NCBI GenBank assembly: GCA_902557415.1
Contig: CACEAA010000001.1
Location: 86,001 to 150,000 of the forward strand
Direction of reading: 5' to 3'
Length of the DNA stretch: 64,000 bases
From: an uncultured Pseudomonadota bacterium
Lineage (GTDB): Bacteria; Pseudomonadota; Gammaproteobacteria; Ga0077536
The notes under the pieces are model-generated. The model worked only from the letters and a program-made list of their open reading frames with translations, was not told where the DNA came from and did no database searches. The position numbers were made by a program, and so were the translations under genes. Positions within the stretch are counted from its first letter, which is position 1. Each line of letters starts with the position of its first letter. Below, piece after piece: positions 41,328-50,683 of this stretch.

Positions 41328-42194
41328 TTAATTTTTTAATTTAGCTCTTCCTAGCCAGTCCCGGGCGAATTGATTGGCAGAACGACCGCTTCGTGAGCCG
41401 CGCAAAAGGGCCCATTGTAATGCCTCTTTTTTAGCGTCCTGGATTTGACTGTCGCTAGCGCCGAGAGCTCGCAACCAGTGATTAACGATATCCAAGTATC
41501 GACTTTGATCGAGGGGATGAAATGACAACCAGAGACCGAAACGCTCGGATAGCGATATTTTCTCCTCTATTGCCTCATCTAAATGAAGCTCCCCATTTAT
41601 GACTTGAGATTGTTGATTGTCCTGCTGATTTTCAGGGAGAAGATGCCGTCGATTAGAGGTTGCATAGATTAGTACGTTTTTAGGGGTGGCGCGCACGGAA
41701 CCATCTAAAACTGTTTTGAGCGCTCGATAAGTTTCATCATCTTCATTAAACGAGAGGTCATCACAGTAAATTATGAACTTAAATTTCTCGGACTTAATCT
41801 GCTCTATGATTTCTGGGAGATCTATTAAGTCGTGTCTATCCACTTCAATAAGTCTAAGCCCTTTGTCCACGTACCCGTTTAAAAGAGCCCTTACCAGGGA
41901 TGATTTGCCGGTACCTCTCGGCCCCCAAAGTAACGCATTATTCGCAGGGAGATCCTCTAGAAATTGCCTAGTGTTTTGTTCTAGAGTGACTTTTTGTCGA
42001 TCGACGTGCAGGAGATCATTAAGATCTATTTGATTTAATTCAGAGATTGCCTCAAGTTCGGAAAAGTATTTACCTTTTCTCCATTTCCAGGCGAGCGCAC
42101 TTTTTAACTCATGACCTCGTTTTTTTGGCAGAAAAAGTTCCAGAGTTTTTAAAAGTTTTTCCGCTCTCGTGAAAAATTCTTCTGCTTTTTTCAA
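41328..42194 (-). CDS. DUF815-family AAA ATPase
   Basis: A 288-residue P-loop ATPase of the DUF815 family. After an N-terminal helical part come LLWGPRGTGKSSLVRALL (Walker A, around residue 92-99), IYCDDLSFNEDDETYRALK (Walker B-like), GSVRATPKNVLIYATSNRRHLLPE (sensor 1), and SLSERFGLWLSFHPLDQ. Cellular role unknown; members occur widely in proteobacteria as single genes. Convergent with mfd, with 22 nt between stops and no clear terminator. Confidence 0.85.
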   Translation of the reverse strand: MKKAEEFFTRAEKLLKTLELFLPKKRGHELKSALAWKWRKGKYFSELEAISELNQIDLNDLLHVDRQKVTLEQNTRQFLEDLPANNALLWGPRGTGKSSLVRALLNGYVDKGLRLIEVDRHDLIDLPEIIEQIKSEKFKFIIYCDDLSFNEDDETYRALKTVLDGSVRATPKNVLIYATSNRRHLLPENQQDNQQSQVINGELHLDEAIEEKISLSERFGLWLSFHPLDQSRYLDIVNHWLRALGASDSQIQDAKKEALQWALLRGSRSGRSANQFARDWLGRAKLKN

Positions 42195-42303
42195 ATTTCT
42201 TTCCTTAAAAGACTATTGTTCCAGCTAAATCTTAATTAATGTCCGAAACGTATATTATTTGTGATAGTAATCAATTTTAAATTGTATTGCGTGTTATAGC
42301 CAA

Positions 42304-42332
42304 TTGTGTCTTAAAGCCTGATAGAAGATAAT
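42304..42332 (+). promoter_or_regulatory. Candidate sigma-70 promoter for glyA
   Basis: TTGTGT (42304-42309) and GATAAT (42327-42332) with exactly 17 nt between them lie in the gap between the DUF815 gene and glyA, giving a leader of roughly 80 nt. No glycine riboswitch features are visible in the leader. Prediction by eye only. Confidence 0.4.
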
Positions 42333-42418
42333 ATCCATACGCTAATCGTCGCAATAGTATCTTGGTAATAAACTAATGTTTCTGAGGTGCTGATATTTTT
42401 TAATTAGGAGTTTTGCCG

Positions 42419-43675
42419 ATGTCCTTTACTAAATCTGACATAAAAGATTTTGATCCTGAGTTATGGGAGACAATGGATGCCGAAGAAACCCGTCAGCAAA
42501 CTCACATAGAATTGATAGCGTCAGAAAACTACGCAAGTACTAGAGTTTTGGAAGCTTGTGGCAGTGTGTTAACTAATAAGTACGCGGAAGGATATCCGGG
42601 CAAAAGATATTATGGCGGATGTGAGCATGTCGATAGGACTGAGACGCTTGCTATAGATAGGGCGTGTTCGCTATTTGGGGCAGATTACGCGAATGTACAA
42701 GCACATTCGGGGTCGCAGGCAAACTCCGCTGCGTATCTTGCTTTACTTGAACCTGGAGATACTATCCTAGGCATGAGCCTCGCAGATGGAGGGCATTTAA
42801 CTCACGGCGCCAGCGTTAATTTTTCAGGGAGAATATATAACTCCGTCCAGTACGGATTAGATGCTAAGACGGGACTTATCGATTATAGCGAAGTCGCGAG
42901 ACTGGCTCGTGAACATAAGCCTAAACTTATTATAACTGGATTTTCAGCATACTCTCGTGTAGTTGATTGGGCTTTTTTCCGAGAAATTGCCGACCAGATT
43001 GGAGCTTTTATGATTTCAGATATTGCTCACGTCGCAGGGCTGGTTGCGGTAGATTTGTACCCGAGTCCAGTCGCAGTAGCAGACATCACTACAACCACTA
43101 CGCATAAAACGCTTCGTGGGCCTAGATCTGGGTTGATTATGGCGCGTTCTAACCCTGAAATTGAGAAGAAACTTAACTCAGCTGTTTTCCCCGGTACCCA
43201 AGGTGGGCCTTTGATGCATGTTATTGCTGGGAAAGCAGTGGCTTTTAAAGAGGCTTTGATGCCCGATTTCAAAAATTATCAGCAACAGGTTTTGGTTAAT
43301 GCAAAGGTGATGGCTCAAACTTTTATCAATAGGAGTTACAAGGTGGTTTCGGGAGGAACAGATAATCACCTTTTTTTAGTTGATTTAGTTGACAAGGAAA
43401 TTACAGGGAAACAGGCTGATGCCTTGCTGGGAGAAGCACACCTTACTGTGAATAAGAACGCGGTTCCCAATGATCCCTTGTCTCCATTTGTGACAAGTGG
43501 TATCAGAATTGGCACTCCCGCAATGACTACTCGAGGATTTAAGGAGGATGAAGCTAGGATTATTGCTGACTGGATGTGTGATATTCTAGATAATCCTGCT
43601 TCCGAGAAGGTGGTCGTGGATGTAAGAAATAAGGTAGAAGAGTTGTGTGCTAGTTTTCCGGTATACGTAAAATAA
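42419..43675 (+). CDS. glyA: Serine hydroxymethyltransferase
   Basis: PLP enzyme interconverting serine and glycine with THF/methylene-THF. ATG 42419, with TAGGAG eight nt upstream, gives 418 residues; a TTG two codons earlier is too close to the ribosome site. Motifs: [32 protein letters not shown] lysine K230 in [14 protein letters not shown], and [20 protein letters not shown]. It would link the sgaA and fhs reactions in one-carbon flow. First gene of glyA-nrdR-ribD. Confidence 0.98.
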   Translation: MSFTKSDIKDFDPELWETMDAEETRQQTHIELIASENYASTRVLEACGSVLTNKYAEGYPGKRYYGGCEHVDRTETLAIDRACSLFGADYANVQAHSGSQANSAAYLALLEPGDTILGMSLADGGHLTHGASVNFSGRIYNSVQYGLDAKTGLIDYSEVARLAREHKPKLIITGFSAYSRVVDWAFFREIADQIGAFMISDIAHVAGLVAVDLYPSPVAVADITTTTTHKTLRGPRSGLIMARSNPEIEKKLNSAVFPGTQGGPLMHVIAGKAVAFKEALMPDFKNYQQQVLVNAKVMAQTFINRSYKVVSGGTDNHLFLVDLVDKEITGKQADALLGEAHLTVNKNAVPNDPLSPFVTSGIRIGTPAMTTRGFKEDEARIIADWMCDILDNPASEKVVVDVRNKVEELCASFPVYVK

Positions 43676-43721
43676 AATTCTTGATCAGGTTTTTCTACCG
43701 GTTTCATTAAGGGGTGGATTA

Positions 43722-44240
43722 ATGATTTGTCCATTTTGCAGTAATAACGATACTCGTGTAATTGACTCGCGCCTAATAGGAGGCGGGGAGCAAGTAAGGC
43801 GTCGCAGGGTTTGTCAGCAGTGTGAAGTGCGATTTACTACCCACGAGAGACCTGAACTTAATTTCCCTCGTATAATTAAAAGTGATGGCGCCCGAGAGCC
43901 CTTTAGCGAAGAAAAGCTGCAGTATGGAGTGCTGAAGGCCTTAGAAAAGCGACCTGTCTCGTCTGAACTCATTGAGGCTTCATTAAACAATATCAAAAAG
44001 TCTATACGTACCTTAGGTGATCGCGAAGTAGCCGCGGATGTAGTCGGCGAATATGTAATGGATGAATTGCGTAAGTTGGATAAAGTAGCTTACGTGCGTT
44101 TTGCGTCAGTTTACAGAAGCTTCGAAGATGTGCAGGCATTTTTGGAGGAGATAGAAGGGTTAGAAAATGAGTTGCCGCTTAAGCTCAGAGAGAAACAACT
44201 CGACTTGTTGAGGCAAGACGGGTCAAAGAGATCGGAATAG
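43722..44240 (+). CDS. nrdR: Transcriptional repressor NrdR
   Basis: Zinc- and ATP-cone repressor of ribonucleotide reductase genes. The 172-residue protein starts at ATG 43722. Zinc ribbon cysteines C3, C6, C31 and C34 are visible (MICPFC and RRRVCQQC), followed by the ATP-cone ([19 protein letters not shown] onward). Sits between glyA and ribD as in many gammaproteobacteria. No NrdR box was searched for outside this window. Confidence 0.97.
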   Translation: MICPFCSNNDTRVIDSRLIGGGEQVRRRRVCQQCEVRFTTHERPELNFPRIIKSDGAREPFSEEKLQYGVLKALEKRPVSSELIEASLNNIKKSIRTLGDREVAADVVGEYVMDELRKLDKVAYVRFASVYRSFEDVQAFLEEIEGLENELPLKLREKQLDLLRQDGSKRSE

Positions 44241-44282
44241 TGGTCGTTTTAATTGATGATTCGCGTATGGGTAGGTGCTTGG

Positions 44283-45386
44283 ATGGGGGGTGATGAGCCA
44301 GATGTTGCGTATATGCGCGAAGCACTAGAGTTAGCTAGGCTGGGCCAATATTCGACTAGCCCTAACCCTGCTGTGGGTTGTGTGATCGTGAAAAATGATG
44401 AAATTATTGGCAAGGGCTTCCACCATCTTGCGGGAGGGGACCACGCAGAGATAGAAGCTATAAGAGATGCTGGCGAAAGGACTAAAATGGCTACAGCGTA
44501 TGTAACGTTGGAGCCGTGCAGTCACACAAATCTTACCGGACCGTGCGTCGAAGCCCTCATTTCAGCTGGTATTTCTAGAGTAGTGTACGCTTGCGGTGAT
44601 CCGAATCCTAGAGTTTCTGGAAGAGGTCATCGCACCCTCTGTGACGCCGGTATTGATGTTCTGTCCGGGGTTTGTGAGGATGAGGCGTTAGAGTTAAACC
44701 GGGGTTTCATTAAGCGTATGGCAAAAGGGAAGCCTTATGTGCGACTGAAAATGGCCATGAGTTTGGATGGAGCGATGGCTATGTCTAGTGGCGAAAGCAA
44801 ATGGATAACAGGCGAAGCCGCGAGATCCGATGGCCAAAGATTGAGAGCCTTGTCGTGTGGTGTGATGACAGGGATAGGCACCGTTTTGGCCGATAATCCA
44901 CTACTTAATGTACGAGACAAGGAGTTGCAAACGCGGGGCCGAGAAGTGACGAGAATTATTTTAGATACCCAGTTACGTTGCCCTCCCTCGGCTAGTTTAT
45001 TTAAGGTCGGTGGGAGAGTGTTAATTTTTTGCGGTAATTTCGTAGAGTCGAGACGCTATAAAAAATTGGCCGAATTAGCTGAGATTGAAAGTGTGGAAGA
45101 GTTTTCTGGAGCGATAGACCTTGAACTTGTTCTTGCTAGTTGTGCCTCTCATGGGCTAAATAATATATTAATAGAGGCTGGGCCTGTTTTGACTCGTCAA
45201 TTTATACAAAGAAAGTTGTTTGATGAGTTGACGTTATATATTGCGCCGAAAATTATTGGCATCGAAGGCAGACGTGCATTCCAGGTACCTTCTCCTGATA
45301 AGTTGAGTGAGGTACACGACTTAAAGTTGAAAGACTTGTCGTCTTTAGGGAACGATATGGTAGCAACGTTAGTGCCTAATACTTGA
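44283..45386 (+). CDS. ribD: Riboflavin biosynthesis deaminase/reductase RibD
   Basis: Bifunctional enzyme for the second and third steps of riboflavin synthesis. The ATG at 44283, with TAGGTG upstream, gives 367 residues; upstream in-frame starts at 44253 and 44256 have no ribosome site and add non-conserved residues. Deaminase domain: SPNPAVGCVIVKND, GDHAEIEAI, VTLEPCSHTNLTGPCVEAL. Reductase domain: YVRLKMAMSLDGAMAM, ESKWITG, GIGTVLADNPLL, and LIEAGPVLTRQF. First of the rib cluster. Confidence 0.95.
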   Translation: MGGDEPDVAYMREALELARLGQYSTSPNPAVGCVIVKNDEIIGKGFHHLAGGDHAEIEAIRDAGERTKMATAYVTLEPCSHTNLTGPCVEALISAGISRVVYACGDPNPRVSGRGHRTLCDAGIDVLSGVCEDEALELNRGFIKRMAKGKPYVRLKMAMSLDGAMAMSSGESKWITGEAARSDGQRLRALSCGVMTGIGTVLADNPLLNVRDKELQTRGREVTRIILDTQLRCPPSASLFKVGGRVLIFCGNFVESRRYKKLAELAEIESVEEFSGAIDLELVLASCASHGLNNILIEAGPVLTRQFIQRKLFDELTLYIAPKIIGIEGRRAFQVPSPDKLSEVHDLKLKDLSSLGNDMVATLVPNT

Positions 45387-45405
45387 TAGATGGAGAACTT
45401 AGCAG

Positions 45406-46059
45406 ATGTTTACGGGAATAGTGCAAGAAGTCGGTAAAATAGCCGAAATAGAGCCGGTTAAATCATCCATGCGAATGAGGATTCTGGCACCGCAATTAGA
45501 TTTTACGGATGTGACCTTAGGCGACTCTATTGCGGTTTCCGGGCCATGTCTTACCGTTACCAGGTTCGAGTCTGGACAATTTGAGGTGGATGTTTCTGCT
45601 GAAACTCTTGCCAGAACGACGTTGGGGCAGCGCAAGATAGGTGACAAAGTTAACTTGGAAAAAGCGCTTAGATTCAATGACCGCCTCGGTGGTCATTTGG
45701 TAAGTGGGCACATAGATGGCGTGGGTGAAATAAAATTGCGGGAAGCACTTGATGAATATATCCGTTTCGTAGTTACGATACCGAATGAACTCTCCAAATA
45801 TTTAGCTTTCAAAGGCTCAGTTTCATTGGATGGTGTTAGCTTAACCGTCAATGAAGCTGGTAAAGACGAGTTTGAGGTTCTAACGATCCCTCACACGCTT
45901 GACAACACGACTTTGGGTGAAAGTGAGGTAGGTTCCACAATAAATGTAGAAGTAGATTTAGTAGCTCGTTATCTCGACCGACTAAACGAATCAAGCGTCG
46001 ATAATGTGGATACTGCTATCTCACTATCCACTTTAGAGAGTGCAGGTTTACTTAAATGA
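45406..46059 (+). CDS. ribE: Riboflavin synthase alpha chain
   Basis: Dismutates two lumazines to riboflavin. The 217-residue protein starts at ATG 45406 (MFTGIVQEVGKI). Two tandem lumazine-binding barrels are visible: the first with DSIAVSGPCLTV, the second with GHLVSGHIDGVGEI and GSVSLDGVSLTVNEA. Nineteen nt after ribD. Called ribC or ribE depending on the nomenclature used. Confidence 0.97.
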   Translation: MFTGIVQEVGKIAEIEPVKSSMRMRILAPQLDFTDVTLGDSIAVSGPCLTVTRFESGQFEVDVSAETLARTTLGQRKIGDKVNLEKALRFNDRLGGHLVSGHIDGVGEIKLREALDEYIRFVVTIPNELSKYLAFKGSVSLDGVSLTVNEAGKDEFEVLTIPHTLDNTTLGESEVGSTINVEVDLVARYLDRLNESSVDNVDTAISLSTLESAGLLK

Positions 46060-46176
46060 GAAAAAATAGAATTTTCTCTATACAATACACAAAGTGACGA
46101 AATTTCCTGCCTTTTTCCCATAAAATTCAGGACTAGAGCCTACAAATAGATGAGATAGAACTGGTTGCATTTGACT

Positions 46177-47289
46177 ATGAAATTACATTCCACTGAAGAA
46201 CTTATTGCGGACGTTAGCGAAGGGAAGATGATCATCATAATGGATGATGAGGATCGTGAGAATGAGGGGGATTTTATAATTGCGGCGGAGCATTGCACCG
46301 CCGAGACTATAAATTTTATGTCTAAACATGGTCGTGGGCTCATTTGCCTAACGTTAACTGGAGATAGATGTAAAAAGCTTAATTTGGGCTTAATGGTCCG
46401 AGATACACAGGCTACTCACAGTACGAATTTTACCTTGTCTATCGAAGCTGCTACGGGCGTTACTACAGGAATTTCGGCAAGCGATAGGGCTCGAACTGTA
46501 GAGGCAGCAGTATCAAAAGATGCCACGGCAGATGATATTACCCAACCAGGACATATCTTCCCGCTAATGGCTCAGTCGGGTGGAGTACTCACTCGGGCTG
46601 GACATACCGAGGCGGGTTGCGATTTTGCTCGATGTGCTGGGTTAGAACCTGCCGCCGTCATTGTTGAAATATTAAATGATGATGGAACAATGGCAAGGCG
46701 CCCAGATCTTGAAAAAATTGCAAAGAACTTCGGCCTCAAAATTGGAACTATTGCGGATCTGATAAAATATCGTGTGCAAACTGAGAAAACAGTTTATCGT
46801 TCAGCCACAAGCGTGCTTCCAACGGAATTCGGAGAGTTTACACTGTACGTTTTTAAGGATGCGCTTCAAGGTGACATGCATATGGCTATGGTTAAGGGCG
46901 ATGTCAGTAAAGACCGACCGACATTGGTGCGAGTACATATCGCGAATCCACTGGATGACTTGACTGCGAGCATTCGTGCAGAAGCCGGTTGGCCCCTGCG
47001 TGATGCTTTGCGTCGAGTATCCGAAGCTGGCGAGGGTGTTATCGTAATTTTAAATAATCAGGTAGAGGCTGCTGATTTAATCGATGAAGTTTTAAGGTAC
47101 AGCGACAAAAATGAGATGTCTTCTCATTCCCTAGGGAAAGAAGGTAGACCTATGAAATGGAGGCAGATTGGACTGGGTGCACAAATTTTGGCAGATGTCG
47201 GGGTTCGCAAGATGCGAGTGATGAGTAATCCAAGAAAATATCACGCGCTATCTGGCTTCGGGCTTGAAGTTGTGGAATATGTAAAGTGA
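46177..47289 (+). CDS. ribB: 3,4-dihydroxy-2-butanone 4-phosphate synthase with degenerate RibA-like domain
   Basis: Makes the four-carbon riboflavin precursor. ATG 46177 gives 370 residues; TTG at 46165 is an alternative. N-terminal RibB domain is complete: [10 protein letters not shown] (residues 23-32), [34 protein letters not shown]. The C-terminal half aligns with GTP cyclohydrolase II, but the three zinc cysteines (ECLTGD and LRCDCG segments) are replaced by NPLDD and IRAEAG, so it should not have cyclohydrolase activity. This matches the known proteobacterial RibBX type. A separate ribA must exist elsewhere. No FMN riboswitch in the 117 nt upstream. Confidence 0.95.
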   Translation: MKLHSTEELIADVSEGKMIIIMDDEDRENEGDFIIAAEHCTAETINFMSKHGRGLICLTLTGDRCKKLNLGLMVRDTQATHSTNFTLSIEAATGVTTGISASDRARTVEAAVSKDATADDITQPGHIFPLMAQSGGVLTRAGHTEAGCDFARCAGLEPAAVIVEILNDDGTMARRPDLEKIAKNFGLKIGTIADLIKYRVQTEKTVYRSATSVLPTEFGEFTLYVFKDALQGDMHMAMVKGDVSKDRPTLVRVHIANPLDDLTASIRAEAGWPLRDALRRVSEAGEGVIVILNNQVEAADLIDEVLRYSDKNEMSSHSLGKEGRPMKWRQIGLGAQILADVGVRKMRVMSNPRKYHALSGFGLEVVEYVK

Positions 47290-47302
47290 GGAAGAACTAA
47301 TT

Positions 47303-47776
47303 ATGGTAAAAACTAACAACATATCGGGTGGATTATTGCTTGATTCTGCCGCGAAAATAGGCGTTATTTGTACTCGCTTCAACAGCTTTATAGTTGATCA
47401 CCTAGAGACAGGTTGTATTGATCTGTTAGAACGGTCATCGAGCGCTGAAATTGAAGTCGATATCTTGAAGGTACCAGGGGCTTACGAATTGCCCGTTGTT
47501 GCTAAAAAAATGGCGATCTCTAATTCTTATGATGCGATTATTGCTTTGGGTGCTGTCATCAGAGGGGCTACTCCTCATTTTGAACAAGTTGCGGGCGCTT
47601 GCTCTACTGGGCTATCTCGGGTGTCGACAGACTCTGGTGTGCCAGTGATTTTTGGGGTACTTACTGTTGATACCATTGAGCAAGCTATCGAGCGAGCTGG
47701 AACAAAAGCCGGGAATAAAGGTGCTGAAGCCGCGGCTACTGCGATAGAAATGATCAATCTAATGCGTCAAGTTTAA
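47303..47776 (+). CDS. ribH: 6,7-dimethyl-8-ribityllumazine synthase
   Basis: Penultimate step of riboflavin synthesis. The 157-residue protein starts at ATG 47303. Motifs: GVICTRFNSFIVDHLETGC, LKVPGAYELPVVAKKM, ALGAVIRGATPHFEQV with the catalytic histidine, and PVIFGVLTVDTIEQAIERAG. Its stop codon directly abuts the nusB ATG. Confidence 0.97.
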   Translation: MVKTNNISGGLLLDSAAKIGVICTRFNSFIVDHLETGCIDLLERSSSAEIEVDILKVPGAYELPVVAKKMAISNSYDAIIALGAVIRGATPHFEQVAGACSTGLSRVSTDSGVPVIFGVLTVDTIEQAIERAGTKAGNKGAEAAATAIEMINLMRQV

Positions 47777-48223
47777 ATGTTAAAAGTGTCTCGGGTGCGG
47801 GAAGGACGTGTACGCGCGAGAAGATGCGCGGTGCAAGCCTTGTACCAATGGCAAATACAGGAAGAATGTGCTCAAAAAATTGTGGATGAATTTGAGGAGT
47901 GCAGGGAGCTAATCAAAGTTGATCTTATTTATTTTTCCGAGTTGGTGTGCGAAGTCGCCGAAAAATTTGAAGAACTGAAGCAATCCTTGCTGGTGTGTCT
48001 AGATATGGACTGGGAGCGATTAGATCTGGTTGAACGCAGTGTGCTGTTACTCAGTGCGTATGAGATGAAATTTTGTCATGATATTCCCTATCAAGTTGTA
48101 ATTAACGAAGGGGTGGAGCTTTGCAAAATGTTTGGTACGGCTGAGGGTTTTCGGTTTGTAAATGGATCGTTAGATAAGCTCGCAAGAAACTTGCGCCCGG
48201 TAGAGTCTAAAGTAAGCGCATAG
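47777..48223 (+). CDS. nusB: Transcription antitermination protein NusB
   Basis: Binds boxA RNA with S10 in rRNA antitermination. The 148-residue all-helical protein starts at ATG 47777 immediately after ribH. Motifs: RVRARRCAVQALYQWQ near the N-terminus, WERLDLVERSVLLLSAYEM, and IPYQVVINEGVELCKMFGT. The ribH-nusB-thiL order is standard. Confidence 0.96.
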   Translation: MLKVSRVREGRVRARRCAVQALYQWQIQEECAQKIVDEFEECRELIKVDLIYFSELVCEVAEKFEELKQSLLVCLDMDWERLDLVERSVLLLSAYEMKFCHDIPYQVVINEGVELCKMFGTAEGFRFVNGSLDKLARNLRPVESKVSA

Positions 48224-48224
48224 C

Positions 48225-48243
48225 CTCAAACGTTTGAGTTTTT
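48225..48243 (+). terminator. Palindrome plus T-run between nusB and thiL
   Basis: A perfect 14-bp palindrome CTCAAACGTTTGAG is followed by five T residues, ending 4 nt before the thiL GTG. As RNA the stem would be only five to six pairs, so it may be a weak terminator or attenuator that lowers thiL expression. Confidence 0.4.
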
Positions 48244-48247
48244 AGCA

Positions 48248-49198
48248 GTGGATGAATTTGAGCTCATCAAAAAGTATTTTGCTCCATTGGAGAGGCGAGA
48301 CAACCCCGCGTTAGTTCGAAATGGTGATGATGCGGCCGTTATTGGTGTTCCGCAGGGAAAAAATATCACTCTCTCTGTAGATACTTTAGTTGAAGGAGTT
48401 CACTTTTTACCTAATGCTAGTCCAGAGATGGTCGGTTTTCGAGCGGCTGCGATCAATTTAAGTGATATTGCAGCGATGGGGGCCGAGCCATGTTACGCTC
48501 TGCTATCACTCGTAATTCCAAATAATGATGAAGAATGGTTGCAAAATTTTTCTTCAGGTTTAGGAGAATGTCTTGATAAATATAATTGTTCCCTCATAGG
48601 TGGCGATACCGCGCGGGGACCTTTGGCTATAAGTCTGACTATGGTTGGAAGCGTTTCGGGGTATCCGCTTACACGAACGGGTGCAAAGGTCGGTGATAGT
48701 ATCTTAGTATCGGGTACTTTAGGGGATGCAAGCGGTGCCTTAGGTATTTTGAACAAGGCACCTCTCGACGCGCACGAGAAGTTTCTGATTAAACGATATG
48801 AAAGACCTTTAGCTAGGATTAATCTTTCGATGAGCTTGCTTGGTATAGCAAATTCAGCCATAGATGTGTCAGATGGACTGCTTGCGGATGCTGGTCATAT
48901 TGCAGCGGCTAGTGATGTTGGTATCGACCTCTTAGCCAGTTCTATACCTATCTCAGAATCGTTGTCGAGCGTTTATGGTGAAAAGAAGGCGCTAGAATTC
49001 GCATTGAGTGGAGGGGATGATTACGAACTGATATATACTGTTCCCAATGAATCCCTCGCTGAGGCGTATTCGATAGCTGCAAAGGAAGCGATAAAACTCA
49101 CAAAAATCGGAATAGTCACTGATGGAAGCCGTTTACGCTGTTTTTCTGATGAGAATCAAGATATCGCGTTGAAGACGAAAGGCTATAAACATTTTTGA
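48248..49198 (+). CDS. thiL: Thiamine-monophosphate kinase
   Basis: Phosphorylates TMP to the active cofactor TPP. The 316-residue protein starts at GTG 48248. Motifs: RNGDDAAVIG, LSVDTLVEGVHFLP, AAINLSDIAAMGAEP, LIGGDTARG and IDVSDGLLADAGHIA. In many gammaproteobacteria pgpA follows; here an aldolase gene follows instead, marking the change into a less conserved region. Confidence 0.97.
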   Translation: MDEFELIKKYFAPLERRDNPALVRNGDDAAVIGVPQGKNITLSVDTLVEGVHFLPNASPEMVGFRAAAINLSDIAAMGAEPCYALLSLVIPNNDEEWLQNFSSGLGECLDKYNCSLIGGDTARGPLAISLTMVGSVSGYPLTRTGAKVGDSILVSGTLGDASGALGILNKAPLDAHEKFLIKRYERPLARINLSMSLLGIANSAIDVSDGLLADAGHIAAASDVGIDLLASSIPISESLSSVYGEKKALEFALSGGDDYELIYTVPNESLAEAYSIAAKEAIKLTKIGIVTDGSRLRCFSDENQDIALKTKGYKHF

Positions 49199-49254
49199 GA
49201 TCTTGGTGGTAGTTATTTTGAGCGGTTTGACAACAACCAGTGGAGAGGAACGGT

Positions 49255-50013
49255 ATGATCAATTTTAGGGAGATTTTGAGCGGTGGTGAGGTTCTCTGTG
49301 GGACGATGGTGACTATAGCTTCTTCCGAGGTGGTGGAGGTCCTCGCTCAAATTGGCTTTGATTGGCTTTTTATAGATTCAGAGCACTCTCCGCTCTCTGC
49401 TAAAGCGGTGCGTGACATTATCCAGGCGGCTGGCGGTACTCCATGTTTAGTTAGAATTGCTTCAAAAGAAAAAGTACAGATTCAACAAGCATTAGATGCT
49501 GGAGCAGCGGGAATTATCGTGCCTTCTGTAAATAACGCTGAGGAGGCTCAGCATGTAGTAGAATGCGCTAAGTATCCGCCAAAAGGAAGTCGGGGAATAG
49601 GTTTAAGTCGAGCAAACACCTATGGGTTGCGATTTAACGAGTATCTGGAGAAGGCCAACCAAGAACTCGCGGTAGTAATTCAGGCTGAGCATATTGAAGC
49701 CGTGAATAATATCGAGACGATTTGTTCTGTAGAGGGCATAGATGGCATATTTGTGGGTCCTTATGATCTATCTGCTAGCCTAAATAAGACCGGGTTGCTT
49801 GACGATAAAGAAGTCATTTCAGCAATCGAGCATGTACGAGACGTATGTTTGCAAAAAAAAATGCCGCTTGGGTTTTTTGGCGTTCACGCTAACGATGTAG
49901 CTGAGAAAGTTGCTGAGGGATTCACGTTACTTTGTAGTGGTTTGGATATTTCGTTTATGACTGCTGCAGCTCAAGATACATTGGCTAGGTTGCGAGAAGG
50001 TGAACGAGCATGA
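49255..50013 (+). CDS. HpcH/HpaI-type class II aldolase
   Basis: A 252-residue TIM-barrel aldolase of the HpaI group, which cleaves or forms 4-hydroxy-2-oxo acids with pyruvate using a divalent metal. ATG 49255 follows GGAGAGGAA; a GTG at 49240 overlaps that site and is unlikely. Motifs: FDWLFIDSEHSPLS with E43 and H44, GAAGIIVPSVNNAEEA, SRGIGLSRANTYG, VVIQAEHIEAVNNIE and GIDGIFVGPYDLSASLN. The true substrate cannot be read from sequence. It overlaps the next gene by 4 nt (ATGA), so the two are likely translated together. Confidence 0.92.
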   Translation: MINFREILSGGEVLCGTMVTIASSEVVEVLAQIGFDWLFIDSEHSPLSAKAVRDIIQAAGGTPCLVRIASKEKVQIQQALDAGAAGIIVPSVNNAEEAQHVVECAKYPPKGSRGIGLSRANTYGLRFNEYLEKANQELAVVIQAEHIEAVNNIETICSVEGIDGIFVGPYDLSASLNKTGLLDDKEVISAIEHVRDVCLQKKMPLGFFGVHANDVAEKVAEGFTLLCSGLDISFMTAAAQDTLARLREGERA

Positions 50014-50669
50014 ATAAGATCGAATTATTTCAGTCTTTATCTACATTGTCGGTCGCCTCAATAGCTGATGCCGACAAAACGATTAGAGTAATGTCTTCTG
50101 AAATACGACCAGTTAACCCCAGACAAAAAATAGTGGGTACGGCTCGTACAGTGAGTTGTCACAATGATTTTTTGACTGTTATCGGTGCGCTGAGTCAATC
50201 TAGGGCGGGGGACGTTCTTGTAGTTGATTCGCGAGAAAGCACAAGAGCCCTCGTCGGTGAGCTATTTAGCACTGAAGCACAGCGCAGAGGACTAGCAGGT
50301 ATAATTGTAGATGGACCGGTTCGTGACGTAGGAGCACTGTACAAGCTAGAGATCCCAGTTTATGCCAGATCCTATTGCCCGTGCTCCGGGACTACAAAAA
50401 AAATGATGGAGACTCAAACTGAAATTCGATGTGGCGGGATAAATGTAGTTCCTGAAGAAATTGTGTTTGGGGATGAGGATGGGATTATAGTAGCGTCCGT
50501 TTCCCAACTCATAGACTTGATACCCTTAGCGATTCAAATTCAAAAAACTGAGGAAGTCATAGTTGGCAAGATACGGGAAGGCGAATGCCTGATCGATATG
50601 CTTAATTTCGAAGAACACGTTGAATCTCTTGCAAGGGGAGTAGAAAGTTCTTTGAGTTTTAAAATATAA
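50010..50669 (+). CDS. RraA-family protein, possible 4-hydroxy-2-oxo acid aldolase
   Basis: A 219-residue protein of the RraA/HMG aldolase fold. ATG 50010 overlaps the preceding aldolase by 4 nt. It carries the family pattern G83-E84, then twenty residues, then R105-D106 (GELFSTEAQRR... DGPVRD), the metal and pyruvate binding element of RraA-type aldolases and oxaloacetate decarboxylases, and a C-terminal FGDEDGIIV. RraA itself, an RNase E inhibitor, is shorter (about 160 residues); the 60-residue helical C-terminal extension favours an enzyme. Coupling with an HpaI-type aldolase suggests work on related oxo acids (inference). Confidence 0.85.
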   Translation: MNKIELFQSLSTLSVASIADADKTIRVMSSEIRPVNPRQKIVGTARTVSCHNDFLTVIGALSQSRAGDVLVVDSRESTRALVGELFSTEAQRRGLAGIIVDGPVRDVGALYKLEIPVYARSYCPCSGTTKKMMETQTEIRCGGINVVPEEIVFGDEDGIIVASVSQLIDLIPLAIQIQKTEEVIVGKIREGECLIDMLNFEEHVESLARGVESSLSFKI

Positions 50670-50683
50670 GGATCGTTTATCCA

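Noticed and set aside
42195-42418. Glycine riboswitch before glyA
   Set aside because: No purine-rich aptamer core or tandem aptamer pattern was visible; the region is AT-rich.
46060-46176. FMN riboswitch before ribB
   Set aside because: The gap is only 117 nt, AT-rich, and lacks the conserved GC-rich FMN aptamer segments. A short GAGAAAA/TTTTCTC hairpin at 46058-46078 has no T-run.
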